Positions 16,630 to 26,179 of a stretch of DNA of 64,000 bases are shown piece by piece. Both the position numbers and the translations under genes were made by a program. Location: assembly GCF_002802965.1 (NCBI RefSeq), contig NZ_NXGA01000001.1, forward strand, positions 2,394,338 through 2,458,337, read 5' to 3'. This DNA comes from Sporolactobacillus pectinivorans (GTDB lineage: Bacteria; Bacillota; Bacilli; Bacillales; Sporolactobacillaceae). The first letter of the stretch is position 1. The number at the start of each line of letters is the position of its first letter. The notes under the pieces are model-generated. The model searched no databases and had not been told where the DNA came from. It worked only from the letters and a program-made list of their open reading frames with translations.

Positions 16630-18840
16630 TCATTCCTTGTCCGTAACAAGTTTTGTTCGCCTTTCCGCGTTCCACAAAATCCTTATCACTCCATAAATAC
16701 TTATCATCAGCGTTGCCAGAGGCAAAGTAAACAGAACGCCATATAACGCGCTATTCATATAAGTATGCCTGATCAAACGATAAACCTGGAACTGAAGATC
16801 AATTCCATGCACACTTCGCCCGTTTACATAAAGCGCTCCTTCCGGGTAAATATCCCTTTGTTCATAAATCCCTTTTCCATACATTCCAAGGAACAGTTGT
16901 GAACCACGCGAACCGGAGATACGCCTAATAATCAGGGTGTAATCGTGCATACCGGGCCGATCAGGTTGATTTCTGATTTTGATCGCTTCAAGGCCTCTTT
17001 TTTTCATTCTTGAACTGCTGAGAATTTTTTGCCCGTATCGTTGCTTCCGCCCTTTTTCCATGATTGTGATCTGATAAACTGCCCGGCCTCTATGCCCGAT
17101 TACACCAATGCTGACTCGATTAAAGGGTTCCGCTGTTCTGAATGTCTGTTCGATCTGATGCGTCGCATTAACCACCGCAAATTTATTCCCCTTGCTGACA
17201 TGCTGATCTACACTGAAAAGTTCCTGCCATCGTACAGTTTGTGAATAGGGTACATAGTTTTCGACAGCAACGCAGACCGTCAAAACGGACAGACATAGAA
17301 GAATGAGCAGAGCAGAGACAAAATAAGAACGTCTCTCTCTCACCTTCTCCATATAAGCGACAGACAGGGCATGTAATTCGATGAGGCCATATGATGCTCC
17401 AATCAGCTCCAGCAATGTAAACAGCAATGCATAACGCGGTTCTGCTTCCCAGACGAAGACATAAAATAAGATGCTGCCGAACATGCAAATCTGGATCAGC
17501 AGGTTTTCGTCGATTTTTCTTTTTCTCAAAGATCGAACAACTGAAAAGGCAAGCAGAATCAGAACAGCGATGTGAAAAACCTGAATAATAAAAATCACCA
17601 GCTGTTTCTGATGTCCAAAAATATAATTATAGGGCACAGAATAATGGGTCGTCGTATTGGTCTGCCAAAAGTATGCCAAGCTTCCGTCACCAAACGTGCG
17701 GGCTGCTTTTACCGCCCACGTTATGGAGAGACCGGTCACGCCGCGATCTGCAATTCTTTGCTTGATCGCCTTGAAATTCACATCTTTTTTCTGCTTCTGG
17801 GTGGGCTGACTCATCGCCAGCATATAATCTTTATTATTATATCGACCGTTACTGGAAAGCCCCATCAGCAGCCAGCTTATCGTCGGCATTTCCAATGCCT
17901 GATTTTTTGTAAAGCCAAGATGATTTTCATACTTTTGAGCTGCAAATCCGACTCCAACGATCAAAGCAGCAGAAATCAGCAAACAGATTAATGTTTTTTT
18001 AAAATTTTTGATCAGAAATATATAGAGAATCAAAGCTGGGAGCATCAGTATCATATTTTCTCTGATCTGAAAACTGATTGCAAGAAACAGACCAAGCAAA
18101 ATGATGTACCGGATTTTATCCGTATGAGCATATCTATAGGTCAGATATAACAGGAGCGGCGGAAACATCAGGGTCATTGAATCTGTATAAAAATAAACGA
18201 TATAGAAGAAAAGCGGGAAACAGGTCAGTACCATGATTAAAAAAAGAATTGCCGTTTTTTGGTTCAACGCTGATAAAATGAATTTCCATGAGAAATAAAT
18301 TCCGATATTAAGTGATACGGCACAGGCAATTTGATCAGCGGGAATGAAGAAAGCAGGATTACCGAAGCAGAAGAAACGGTAGATCCAATATCTGACTACA
18401 GTAATAGCAATATTATTGGGATAGATCTGAAAATACTGCAAATTATCCGCCCGATATTTATGTTCAAGCAGGTTTATTGCCTGAAAGAAAGTATGCCCAC
18501 CGTCAAAATCCGGAGGCTGTATGCCGTGAAAGAAGAAAATGATCAGCGTTTCAACTGTCAGAACCATTGCCCAGAGAACGCCCGCAGTCAGCCGGAGCTG
18601 ACGCTCACCCATGTGTGAGAACAAATACACCAAAAGGACGAAAAAAAGCACGGCAATCACAGAAAGTAAGAAGAGCGCTGCCGGCACATCAAAGTAATGG
18701 AATCGATTCCCTACAAAGAATCCTCTGACTGGCCAGTCATAGTCCGGAAATAGGAGACTTGCTATAAGGATTAGCAGAATTGCAATAACAAAAACAATTG
18801 AAAAAATGCTAACAACTTTATTCACCGCGGTTTTCAACAT
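16630..18840 (-). CDS. GT-C-type integral membrane glycosyltransferase-like protein
   Basis: 736-residue protein with about thirteen hydrophobic segments in the first 520 residues and a roughly 150-residue mostly soluble region, ending with one more membrane helix. The first extracytoplasmic loop carries PPDFDGGHTFFQAINLLEH, an acidic pattern like that of GT-C enzymes that use polyprenyl-phosphate sugars. A YIVYFYTDSMTLMFPPLLLY-like segment follows. No EC function can be set. ATG start with AGGTG close upstream. It lies 95 bases before the response regulator on the same strand and is divergent from PAP2. Possibly decorates a wall or membrane polymer. Confidence 0.7.
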   Translation of the reverse strand: MLKTAVNKVVSIFSIVFVIAILLILIASLLFPDYDWPVRGFFVGNRFHYFDVPAALFLLSVIAVLFFVLLVYLFSHMGERQLRLTAGVLWAMVLTVETLIIFFFHGIQPPDFDGGHTFFQAINLLEHKYRADNLQYFQIYPNNIAITVVRYWIYRFFCFGNPAFFIPADQIACAVSLNIGIYFSWKFILSALNQKTAILFLIMVLTCFPLFFYIVYFYTDSMTLMFPPLLLYLTYRYAHTDKIRYIILLGLFLAISFQIRENMILMLPALILYIFLIKNFKKTLICLLISAALIVGVGFAAQKYENHLGFTKNQALEMPTISWLLMGLSSNGRYNNKDYMLAMSQPTQKQKKDVNFKAIKQRIADRGVTGLSITWAVKAARTFGDGSLAYFWQTNTTTHYSVPYNYIFGHQKQLVIFIIQVFHIAVLILLAFSVVRSLRKRKIDENLLIQICMFGSILFYVFVWEAEPRYALLFTLLELIGASYGLIELHALSVAYMEKVRERRSYFVSALLILLCLSVLTVCVAVENYVPYSQTVRWQELFSVDQHVSKGNKFAVVNATHQIEQTFRTAEPFNRVSIGVIGHRGRAVYQITIMEKGRKQRYGQKILSSSRMKKRGLEAIKIRNQPDRPGMHDYTLIIRRISGSRGSQLFLGMYGKGIYEQRDIYPEGALYVNGRSVHGIDLQFQVYRLIRHTYMNSALYGVLFTLPLATLMISIYGVIRILWNAERRTKLVTDKE

Positions 18841-18928
18841 AATCACCTGCAAAAATGATTAGATATTTCTCCGTATTAAAAAATTTTTCGCATACACCAC
18901 TTGTGATTTTATATGTTGTTTCGGAATA

Positions 18929-18976
18929 TTACAATATAACAATTGTAAAAAAAATAAAATATGAGAATTCTCTCAT
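18929..18976. promoter_or_regulatory. Two adjacent palindromes between divergent envelope genes
   Basis: TTACAAT-6-ATTGTAA (18929-18948) is a perfect inverted repeat, and ATGAGA-4-TCTCAT (18961-18976), containing GAGAATTCTC, is a second. Both fall in the 240-base divergent region between the GT-C gene and the PAP2 gene. They are possible operators, perhaps for the nearby response regulator. Confidence 0.4.
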
Positions 18977-19081
18977 CGTTTATTAATGGACCGCTCACAG
19001 AAGTCCAATGACAAATGGTGTAGAAAGAATGTAGACTTAAAAAGATATTGAAAGATGCCAGATTGAACGGGAAGTGGAAAT

Positions 19082-19807
19082 ATGATCAGAATCAGTCAGT
19101 TTAAGATTAATGTGTTCCTTATTATTGGTAGTATTGCCCTGCTTTTATTCACCTTAGAAAGCGTCACAATTGCACAAAATATACACAGAGTCGGTAATTT
19201 TGACTTTTATACGATACAAACCATCCAGAATCATATATCTCCTTTCAACACCAGCCTGATGATCTCGGCAACCCAGCTTGGCAGCCCTGTCATTATGGTA
19301 CTGTTCTCCGTTCTTCTTCAGTTGCTGCTGTTAAAAAATAAAAAATACGAATTGGCCATCTGGTCTCTCGCTACATTTGTCATTGGAGCAGTTATCATTA
19401 ATCCTTTCCTGAAAATTTTAATTGCGCGTCCGCGCCCAATGTTTCACCGGATCGTTCATGAATCCGGATTCAGTTATCCAAGTGGACACGTGATTGCAGC
19501 CACACTGTTTTATGGCATGCTGGCAATCATGGCTATTTTTTATTTTAAAAAAATCTATACGCAGATAACAGTGATTTTTATCGCGGGTATTCTCGTTACC
19601 TTAGTTATGGTCTCAAGGATATACCTGGGGGTACATTATCCAAGTGATGTTATTGCGGGTGTCCTTCTGGGCACCGCAATAGACTTTTTCTCCGCTGGTA
19701 TATTTGCTGTTAACAGCGCTGCGCTTCATCGTTTCTTTCAACGATATACAGACAGCAAGAATGGAGATCAGGAACATCAGGAAAGTCACCATCATTTAAA
19801 TACCTGA
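19082..19807 (+). CDS. PAP2-family membrane phosphatase
   Basis: 241-residue type 2 phosphatidic acid phosphatase family protein with about six membrane helices. The tripartite active site is complete: KILIARPRP (about residue 115), SYPSGH and SRIYLGVHYPSD. These enzymes dephosphorylate lipid phosphates such as undecaprenyl diphosphate or phosphatidylglycerol phosphate on the outer face. An acidic/His-rich cytosolic tail ends the protein. GGAAGTGG lies about five bases before the ATG. Placed between two GT-C genes, a role in recycling the polyprenyl carrier is plausible but inferred. Confidence 0.88.
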   Translation: MIRISQFKINVFLIIGSIALLLFTLESVTIAQNIHRVGNFDFYTIQTIQNHISPFNTSLMISATQLGSPVIMVLFSVLLQLLLLKNKKYELAIWSLATFVIGAVIINPFLKILIARPRPMFHRIVHESGFSYPSGHVIAATLFYGMLAIMAIFYFKKIYTQITVIFIAGILVTLVMVSRIYLGVHYPSDVIAGVLLGTAIDFFSAGIFAVNSAALHRFFQRYTDSKNGDQEHQESHHHLNT

Positions 19808-20059
19808 TCTCGAAATACGTGAGATAAACAGCCCTATTTTTTTCATTCAAAGGCTCACTTTATAACGCGGGAGCCTTATATTTCATTACAATTACAATGT
19901 TTGATTATTTCAGTTAGCTTTCATTTTTATGTGGTAAACTTAGACAGTCTGGAAATGAGCGGTATGTAAAGATATTTTCACCAAATAGTGAAATTGCAAG
20001 TCTGGCACGGCTCGTTTCATTTACCAGATAATAAATTATTTTCGGAACGAGGAATTATT

Positions 20060-21961
20060 TTGAAAAGGCTGACAAACAGTATAGATCTCTGTTTGGTTGT
20101 GATCGTGTGCCTGTCTCTGGCACTTAATCTATGGGGCACTTGGAGAATAGATATTCCCAATTCTTACTACATGGCTGCCACAGTCAGTATGGTACAGAAT
20201 TTTCACAATTTCTTTTTTGCTTCATTTGATCCTGCGGGTTTTGTCTCTATTGATAAACCACCGCTCGATTTCTGGATTCAGGCCGTTTCGGCACTGATTT
20301 TCGGAATACATGGCTGGAGTGTTATTCTTCCTCAGGCACTGGCGGAGACAGGCTCTGTTTTTGTCATTTATTATTTGGTCAGGCCTTCTTTTGGTGTGGT
20401 GAGTGCGCGCATCGCATCACTATTGATGGCCATAACTCCTGTTGCTGTCGCTGTTTCAAGGACAAACAATGTGGATTCACTCCTCGTTTTAGTGTTACTG
20501 ATTGGTACCTTGTTTCTTTTCAAATCGGTTGGTGACGGCAAAAAGAAAAATCTATTTCTAATGCTTGCATTTGTGTTCATCGGCCTCGGTTTTAATATTA
20601 AAATGCTGGAAGCTTATATGATAGTGCCTGCTTTTATCATTTTTTATCTAATCGCTTCGAATGAAAAATGGAGAACAAAATTCAGCAAGCTGTTTCTGGC
20701 TATCTGCATCATGACTGTTGTTTCTCTTGCGTGGGCATTGACCGTAGATTCCACCGCTAAAGAAGCCCGTCCCTATGTCGGGAGCAGCATGAGTAATTCC
20801 GTGACAGATCTGGCATTCGGTTATAACGGAACTCAGAGGCTGATGGGGCAATCCACCGGTCTCTCGGGCAGCGGAAGTGTGGACAGCGTTCAGTCACCGA
20901 AACTGTCAGCCGGCCTTACCCGGCTGTTTCGGGTTGGCTATGGAACCCAGATCAGCTGGTTTCTCCCTTTCGCCCTGTTCAGCATTCCGGCAGTCTTGCT
21001 CTTTTTAGGAAAAAAGAAGCCGAAAAACTGGTACAAAGAAAAAAAGGGCAGAGAAACACTTTTTTGGATTACTTTTTTTATCCCGGTATTTTTTGTTTTC
21101 AGTTTTGCCGGTTTTTTTCATCGTTATTATTTTATTATGCTGGCGCCCTCAATTGCTGTATTGTGCGGGATCGGCTGGTCTGTCATGTATCAGAGCTACA
21201 AGAATCATGAAGGGCTGAGACCTTATGTCTTTCCTTTTTCCCTTTTAGCGACTCTGGCCCTCCAAGTCATCTATGTTGGCTATTACAATCTTGTGGCAGG
21301 GCTGGTTCTGGCCCTCGGCGGATTGCTTGTTTTCAGTTATTTTGGTTTCAGGCACATGGGTATGCCTCCCCGCCATCTGAAATTAAGAAATCGCTTTCTT
21401 GTGCGTGCTTCTCTCTTGATTATACTAAGTATTTCACCTTTTTACTGGTCACTGACCCCAGTTTTATTTGGTGGAAACTATGCTTTGCCGGAAGCGGGTC
21501 CACAATTGGAAAACCCGATACAAGCCTTGGAAGCACCAAGCGTACAGACTGACAGGCATCTTATCCATTATTTGTCGATACATCAATCATCAGACACTTT
21601 CCTTTTTGGAACGATCGATGCCCCCAGCGCCGCACCCTATATTATTAAAACAGGAAAACCGGTCATGGCAATCGGCGGATTTAATGGAACAGATCCGATT
21701 ATAGGTCCGAAACAGTTAGAACAACTAGTCCAGAAGGGAAGAATTCACTACTTTTACCTACCGGCAACGAACCCTTCCAATCATCTCTGGATCACCAGCT
21801 GGCTCAGGACTCACGGGAGGCTGATTGAAACCAACCAGTGGGAAGGTTCTTCTGCCGCAACAAACAAGAGCACAGGTCAGTACGCTTTGCAAAGGAATAA
21901 CATCGGTCAACTCTATGAGTTGAATACGCGTTATTTCTCACAGAATATGAACGGCAACTGA
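20060..21961 (+). CDS. Glycosyltransferase family 39 / ArnT-like membrane protein
   Basis: 633-residue GT-C protein. It opens with a membrane helix and an outside loop bearing SFDPAGFVSIDKPPLDFWIQ, in which the Asp and DKPPLDFW pattern match ArnT/YkcB-type enzymes that take sugar from polyprenyl phosphate. About twelve membrane helices follow, then an extracytoplasmic C-terminal domain of about 150 residues. TTG at 20060 is the start: GAGG lies seven bases upstream and MKRLTN is a sensible N-terminus. The acceptor may be wall polymer or lipid; not determined. Independent unit downstream of PAP2 after 250 bases. Confidence 0.85.
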   Translation: MKRLTNSIDLCLVVIVCLSLALNLWGTWRIDIPNSYYMAATVSMVQNFHNFFFASFDPAGFVSIDKPPLDFWIQAVSALIFGIHGWSVILPQALAETGSVFVIYYLVRPSFGVVSARIASLLMAITPVAVAVSRTNNVDSLLVLVLLIGTLFLFKSVGDGKKKNLFLMLAFVFIGLGFNIKMLEAYMIVPAFIIFYLIASNEKWRTKFSKLFLAICIMTVVSLAWALTVDSTAKEARPYVGSSMSNSVTDLAFGYNGTQRLMGQSTGLSGSGSVDSVQSPKLSAGLTRLFRVGYGTQISWFLPFALFSIPAVLLFLGKKKPKNWYKEKKGRETLFWITFFIPVFFVFSFAGFFHRYYFIMLAPSIAVLCGIGWSVMYQSYKNHEGLRPYVFPFSLLATLALQVIYVGYYNLVAGLVLALGGLLVFSYFGFRHMGMPPRHLKLRNRFLVRASLLIILSISPFYWSLTPVLFGGNYALPEAGPQLENPIQALEAPSVQTDRHLIHYLSIHQSSDTFLFGTIDAPSAAPYIIKTGKPVMAIGGFNGTDPIIGPKQLEQLVQKGRIHYFYLPATNPSNHLWITSWLRTHGRLIETNQWEGSSAATNKSTGQYALQRNNIGQLYELNTRYFSQNMNGN

Positions 21962-22048
21962 CCACCCTTTTCAATTATATGTTATTGAAAAGTATTCCAT
22001 GCATGACTCATCTCCGCAGTCTAGTTTTCGATTGTGCCAAGAGAACAG

Positions 22049-23447
22049 TCACGCCTTCTCCTGATCATGCAGTTTTTGCACTTCTTCATCAATCCTGGAA
22101 AGGTCAATTCTCGCAAAGAGCGGCTGAATGTTCTGAGGTTTCGCTAATGCATAGTCGATCGGTTTCCATGTGAAAGGCCGCAGCTGCAGCATGGTCCGTA
22201 TTTTTTGGCTCGAAAAAGGAACAAATGGCGACAACAGCTGGGCAAGATTGGCGATCATATTCAAGCAGTTATTGAGCGTTTTCCGGCAAGCATTTCTGTC
22301 ATGATTATACAGCTGCCACGGCTGCTGCTCATCAAAATATTTATTGCCATGACGTATAAAAGAAAAGATTGTTACCAGTGCCGATCTTGTGCTCAGCGCT
22401 TTAATCTGTCTGCCTGCAACCTTGTAGACCGTCCCAATTTCGTTTAGGATTTTTTGATCGAGATCGTCTTGTCTCACTTCAAAGTCTTCAATTTTATTAA
22501 TAAACTTCAAGGTGCGATTGACAAAATTACCATAAGCCCCCAGAAGTTCGCTGTTGTGACTGTAGATAAACTCCCGCCATGAAAAATCGCTGTCATGGTT
22601 TTCCGGAGCATTCACTGTCAGAAAATAACGGATGGAATCCGGATCATAGCGTTCAATGATCTCCGGTGCCCAAACTGCCCAGTTGCGACTTGTTGAAAGC
22701 TTTTTCTTTTCAAGAGTCAAATATTCATTGGAAAGAACATGGGTAGGCAGTGCAGGAATATCGATGCCAAGCAGCACGGCAGGCCAGACAATTGTATGAA
22801 AAGGAATATTATCTTTCCCCTGAACATAATAGGAAACTGCATCTTCATTCCAACAGGCGGAAGCATCACCGCCTGTTTCCTTCTCCCATTGCTTGCTGGC
22901 AGAATAGTAACCCGAAACTGCCTCAATCCAGACATATATTTTTTTATTCTCAAATCCTTTGACCGGAACGGATACCCCGACTGGTAAATCCCGGGTCACC
23001 GCGCGCATCCGCTCCGCAGTGCGGACATTTTCCTTCCACATAACGGTCCGGCAAAAACTGCCTGCAATGGTCACAATAGGTTTGCTTAACCGTCTGATGA
23101 TAGATTAAATGTTTCTCATACAGTGTTCGGACAACCTTCCGGACAACCTCATGATGCAACGGATTGTCCGTTCTTGTATAACAATCATAGGTAAATCCCA
23201 ATTTGTCAAAACATTCTTTGAATGAACGATGGTAACGGTCCGCAATTACTTCAGGTGAAACACTCTCCTGTCTCGCACGGATCGAAATCGGTGTCCCGTT
23301 GCAGTCGCTTCCGGAAACATAAAGTACTTTTTCTCCCTTCTGCCTGAAATAACGGGCCAGAATATCCCCGGGCAATAAACTCGACAAATGACCAAGATGT
23401 AATTCTCCATTGGCATAGGGCCAGGCACCAGCAATTAATACAGCCAT
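22049..23447 (-). pseudogene. metG: Methionyl-tRNA synthetase, disrupted by internal deletion and frameshift
   Basis: Two partial reading frames. The upstream frame begins [20 protein letters not shown] (the HIGH-type signature) and runs to [11 protein letters not shown] near 22995. The downstream frame resumes at [15 protein letters not shown] and carries KKLSTSRN (the KMSKS-type loop) and the anticodon-binding domain to KLHDQEKA. In normal enzymes of this class roughly 80-90 residues (rest of the zinc knuckle and part of the catalytic core) lie between these points, so the gene has lost about 250-280 bases and changed frame. Product should be inactive; another metG must exist elsewhere. The upstream T-box leader is intact. 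Confidence 0.85.
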
Positions 23448-23475
23448 AATTCACCACTCCTCTTTTAATAAACTA

Positions 23476-23832
23476 TAAAAATAAACCCCCGTTCTTATGC
23501 AGAAGCATAAGGACGAGGGTTGAATTCCACGTGATACCACCTTTATTTACCGATCATTCACACGACCGGCCTCAGAAAGTACAGAGCACAACAGAACATG
23601 CCCGATACCCTGGTTTTTGTAACAAGAACCGAACTTGTCATAGCCTAGGCCTATCCGGAAAGGATGTTGCGTTTAAGACATGCTCATCCAGTCGAAGTCA
23701 GCTCGGTATGCCGCTCTGAGACCATATTCATCAGCCACTCTTTGCTTCTCTCTCACCGTGATGAAGCTCTCTGCGAAAAGGTCGGCTGCCTACTCTTTCC
23801 CTTCATAGCGTTTCTGTTATTTACTTGAGCAC
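23476..23832 (-). promoter_or_regulatory. T-box riboswitch, methionine specifier
   Basis: On the minus strand: an AGTAGGC-containing Stem I, specifier-loop GAATATGGTC with ATG at 23725-23723, the T-box GGTGGTATCACG (23541-23530), and a terminator hairpin pairing CCTCGTCCTTATGC with GCATAAGAACGGGGG, followed by TTTATTTTT. Uncharged tRNA-Met should favour the antiterminator and allow metG expression. The leader is complete although the gene it controls is broken. Confidence 0.9.
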
Positions 23833-23833
23833 T

Positions 23834-23862
23834 ATTTTAGTCGTTTCTCAATGAAAAATCAA
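23834..23862 (-). promoter_or_regulatory. Promoter of the metG leader
   Basis: On the minus strand TTGATT, 17 bases, TAAAAT, immediately ahead of the T-box leader. Confidence 0.6.
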
Positions 23863-24082
23863 TATATCGGCGTAATCTTGAGGTTGAAAAATCATGTTAT
23901 TAGATGTTAAGTCATGGATATGTTTTATATTTTATTGAGCATAAAACAAGAACACTCATTCCCGTAGATAATGAGTAAAAAATAATTTTGAGGTCAAAAT
24001 GTGGTCACGAGGTCAGCAGGTATACCGATTTAAAATCGGTTGCAGGATTTTTTGTATAATTAATGGAAAAAGGACTTATAGC

Positions 24083-24769
24083 ATGAAAAAATATTATGAA
24101 GCGTTCATGTTTGTTCTGGTTGTAATTTCACTTATTACCATTTCTTTTGAAAATGATTTTGTGAACATATTAGATTGGATTATTTGGGGAATATTTGTGA
24201 TTGATTATTTCTATTTTCTGTTCAGGTCGAAGAACAAAAAACAATATTTCAAAACCCATCTGATTGAACTTGTCGCCATAGTCCCCTTTAGTTCTGGATT
24301 TCGCCTAGCCCGAGGCCTTCGCTTAATCCGTCTTCTCAGGTTAACGGCCATTGGTAGCCGATATGTCGGCCCAGTTTATGCTTTTCTTAAAGAACGCGGG
24401 CTACATAAAATATTTATCGCTCTTTTCATCATTATCTTAGTCACGCCTATTCCTGTTTCTATGATCGAGCCACACATGCATGACTATTTTGATGCGCTGT
24501 GGTGGACAATCGTTACGACTACGACCGTTGGCTACAGCGACATATCTCCCGTGACACCGGTAGGCCGAGTCATTGCAGTCGTACTAATGATATTCGGAAT
24601 AGGATTGATCGGAATCGTGACCAGCTCTATTACGTCCATCCTGATTGAGGACAGCAATAAAAAAGACAAGTTAACAAATATCATCAACGATATAAGGGAA
24701 CTAAGCGACGAGGATAAAGAAATTTTACGACAATACGTAAATAGAGCAACAGATAAAATAGAGAATTAA
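24083..24769 (+). CDS. Potassium channel protein (voltage-gated-like)
   Basis: 228-residue six-helix cation channel. An S1-S4-like half includes a short S4 with spaced arginines (FRLARGLRLIRLLRL), then a pore loop with selectivity filter TTTTVGYSD (TVGYSD) and a last membrane helix with GIGLIGIVTSSI. A charged coiled tail (residues 190-228) follows. It should conduct K+ across the membrane. The ATG at 24083 follows AAGGAC by about eight bases. Monocistronic; it lies at the edge of the accessory region. Confidence 0.88.
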   Translation: MKKYYEAFMFVLVVISLITISFENDFVNILDWIIWGIFVIDYFYFLFRSKNKKQYFKTHLIELVAIVPFSSGFRLARGLRLIRLLRLTAIGSRYVGPVYAFLKERGLHKIFIALFIIILVTPIPVSMIEPHMHDYFDALWWTIVTTTTVGYSDISPVTPVGRVIAVVLMIFGIGLIGIVTSSITSILIEDSNKKDKLTNIINDIRELSDEDKEILRQYVNRATDKIEN

Positions 24770-24808
24770 AAATTAGGCAAATACATTAATTTCCCCTACG
24801 CTACGATA

Positions 24809-24963
24809 GGCCACTGAAAAACTGTCGATTCTCAAAAAAAAGTACTTATTTGGGAGGCAAAAATGTCTCCCCATATTAGAAAACGCCGCTTAGAAGCGAA
24901 TCTAAGGGCTTGTTTTTCATCTGCAAATTTTTGATTTTTAAATTTTGGACTTTTTCAGTGGTC
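24809..24963. mobile_element. Solo terminal-repeat remnant, IS1182-like
   Basis: GGCCACTGAAAAACTG at the left end and its counterpart TTTTTCAGTGGTC at the right end bound 155 bases with no transposase. GGCCACTGAAAAA termini are characteristic of IS1182-family elements. It is either a MITE or a deletion derivative. No target duplication is evident. Confidence 0.6.
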
Positions 24964-24984
24964 TCATGGGGGCCAAACAAATTA

Positions 24985-25429
24985 TCATTTATGAATCAAA
25001 TATTTACGTAAATCAATAATCAGATTGTAAAAAGTCATGTGGTTATTTTCACTTGTATCTTCGAAATTATCGAACTCAGATTTCGAACCATCTTTAAAAT
25101 AAATATTAAGCTTAATTTCCTCGATATCATAGTTAGGAACAATTAGTTCGATCTGTGAAATTTCATAATTTATGGCAACAATTTTTCTATTTTTTTTCAT
25201 CCTCTTTATCGACGGAGATAATGAATATCTTCGAATCAGTAAATAGGAATATCTCATCATTTACTTTTTCATCAAAAATATTCTTGGGATAAAATATATT
25301 AAATTCATATGATTTATTTGGTTTATCTCCGGTAGAGAAAGATTCCTTCAGATTCTGATAATTAAATTCTTTGCTCAACACTGTCATCTCTACCTTTGAA
25401 ATAGTGTTTATTTCATCAAATGGAGACAT
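24985..25429 (-). pseudogene. Small hypothetical protein split by a frameshift in an A8 run
   Basis: An 80-residue frame beginning MSPFDEINTISKVEMT ends at GKEDEKK-type sequence ...SVDKEDEKK stop (25187). The next frame, from KKNRKIVAINYEISQIEL to RKYLIHK (24985), continues what looks like one beta-rich PH-like domain. The switch lies at eight A residues near 25190-25197, and loss of one A would join them into about 150 residues. AGGA precedes the first ATG closely. It may be a pseudogene, a sequencing error or a slippage-expressed gene; the family is not recognised with certainty. Confidence 0.55.
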
Positions 25430-25469
25430 TTTCCTGCATGGTTCTAAAATAATAGCGACACAATTGGCA

Positions 25470-25688
25470 CTATAGTTGTTTTCTTATTAATTTCTCGACT
25501 TCAAGTAATACAGCAGCAGATTCTTTTTCTTCTTTCTCCAAATTGGCAATAATGTTTCTTAATTCATCATTTCCTAGATCATTTTCTAATTCGCTTTTAA
25601 GCATTACCTTTATTTTGTTGATCATTTTTAACACATTATTTATTCTTTTAATTGTTTTGATCAGCGTATCACTTTCATCAGGGTGCAT
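25470..25688 (-). CDS. Hypothetical coiled-coil protein
   Basis: 72 residues starting MHPDESDTLIKTIKR; the start is set by GGAGG seven bases upstream. Nearly the whole chain is helical and rich in K, E, L and I with heptad-like spacing (LEKEEKESAAVLLEVEKLIRK), consistent with a coiled coil. No signal or membrane segment. I recognise no family. It precedes the frameshifted PH-like gene on the same strand by about 40 bases, so they may form an operon. Confidence 0.55.
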   Translation of the reverse strand: MHPDESDTLIKTIKRINNVLKMINKIKVMLKSELENDLGNDELRNIIANLEKEEKESAAVLLEVEKLIRKQL

Positions 25689-25783
25689 TAATTTTCCTCC
25701 GCCATGTGTCATAACATCTTACATTATATAAAATTGAAATTTGTTACACATGAGCCGATAGAAATAAGCACCCTGACAGGCGC

Positions 25784-25960
25784 TTAGGCGTTGCTTGTTT
25801 TCTCTTTATAAATAACTAATGCTGAATAGTGTTGTTCTCTTTCATTCCTCGGAGAGCTAAATTCAATATCTACAAGGTCATCGTCAATTCTTTCTAATAA
25901 TATATTCATGTCTTTTTCAAATTCCATTGGATTTGTTCGAGTGATGAGTTTCGCTTTCAT
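25784..25960 (-). CDS. Cse60-like sporulation protein (DUF2758)
   Basis: 58 residues: MKAKLITRTNPMEFEKDMN at the start, a central LVDIEFSS strand and an ending YSALVIYKEKTSNA. The beta-alpha-beta-beta layout with short length and ...ALVIYK ending matches the small acidic Cse60 family, known from Bacillus as a sigma-E dependent sporulation protein. AGGAGG lies about ten bases upstream of the ATG. Its function in spores is not known. It sits among hypothetical genes of the accessory region. Bases 25961-26179 beyond it hold nothing I can identify. Confidence 0.65.
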   Translation of the reverse strand: MKAKLITRTNPMEFEKDMNILLERIDDDLVDIEFSSPRNEREQHYSALVIYKEKTSNA

Positions 25961-26179
25961 AGTTTTTGCCCTCCTTTTGGAATATATTTATACATTCATA
26001 TCTATATTCGACATAAAGGGACAAATTTCCTACTTGAAAACGTTTTAATAGCGTTTTTATAGTCCCAACTAGACGCCGTGTCTTCGGTTCTAGCCGGAAG
26101 GTCATTCCTATCCGACCATCAGATATCTGCTAGCAAATCTGTCTTGTTAATCAGTAAATTTTGCAATGCCCTATGACAC

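Noticed and set aside
17572..17991. 139-codon plus-strand frame inside the GT-C gene
   Set aside because: Antisense of a well-supported membrane protein gene; Cys/His-rich composition is typical of a shadow frame.
22049..23447. Two separate intact genes (MetRS N-half and C-half)
   Set aside because: They overlap in different frames, the middle of the enzyme is missing, and only one T-box/ribosome site exists; a broken single gene fits better.
24770..24984. Possible small RNA from the inverted ends near 24.8-24.96 kb
   Set aside because: The inverted ends are better explained as IS1182-type terminal repeats of a mobile element.
25917..26105. 62-codon minus-strand frame overlapping the Cse60-like gene start
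   Set aside because: Out of frame with the Cse60-like gene, which has a clear ribosome site and family pattern.
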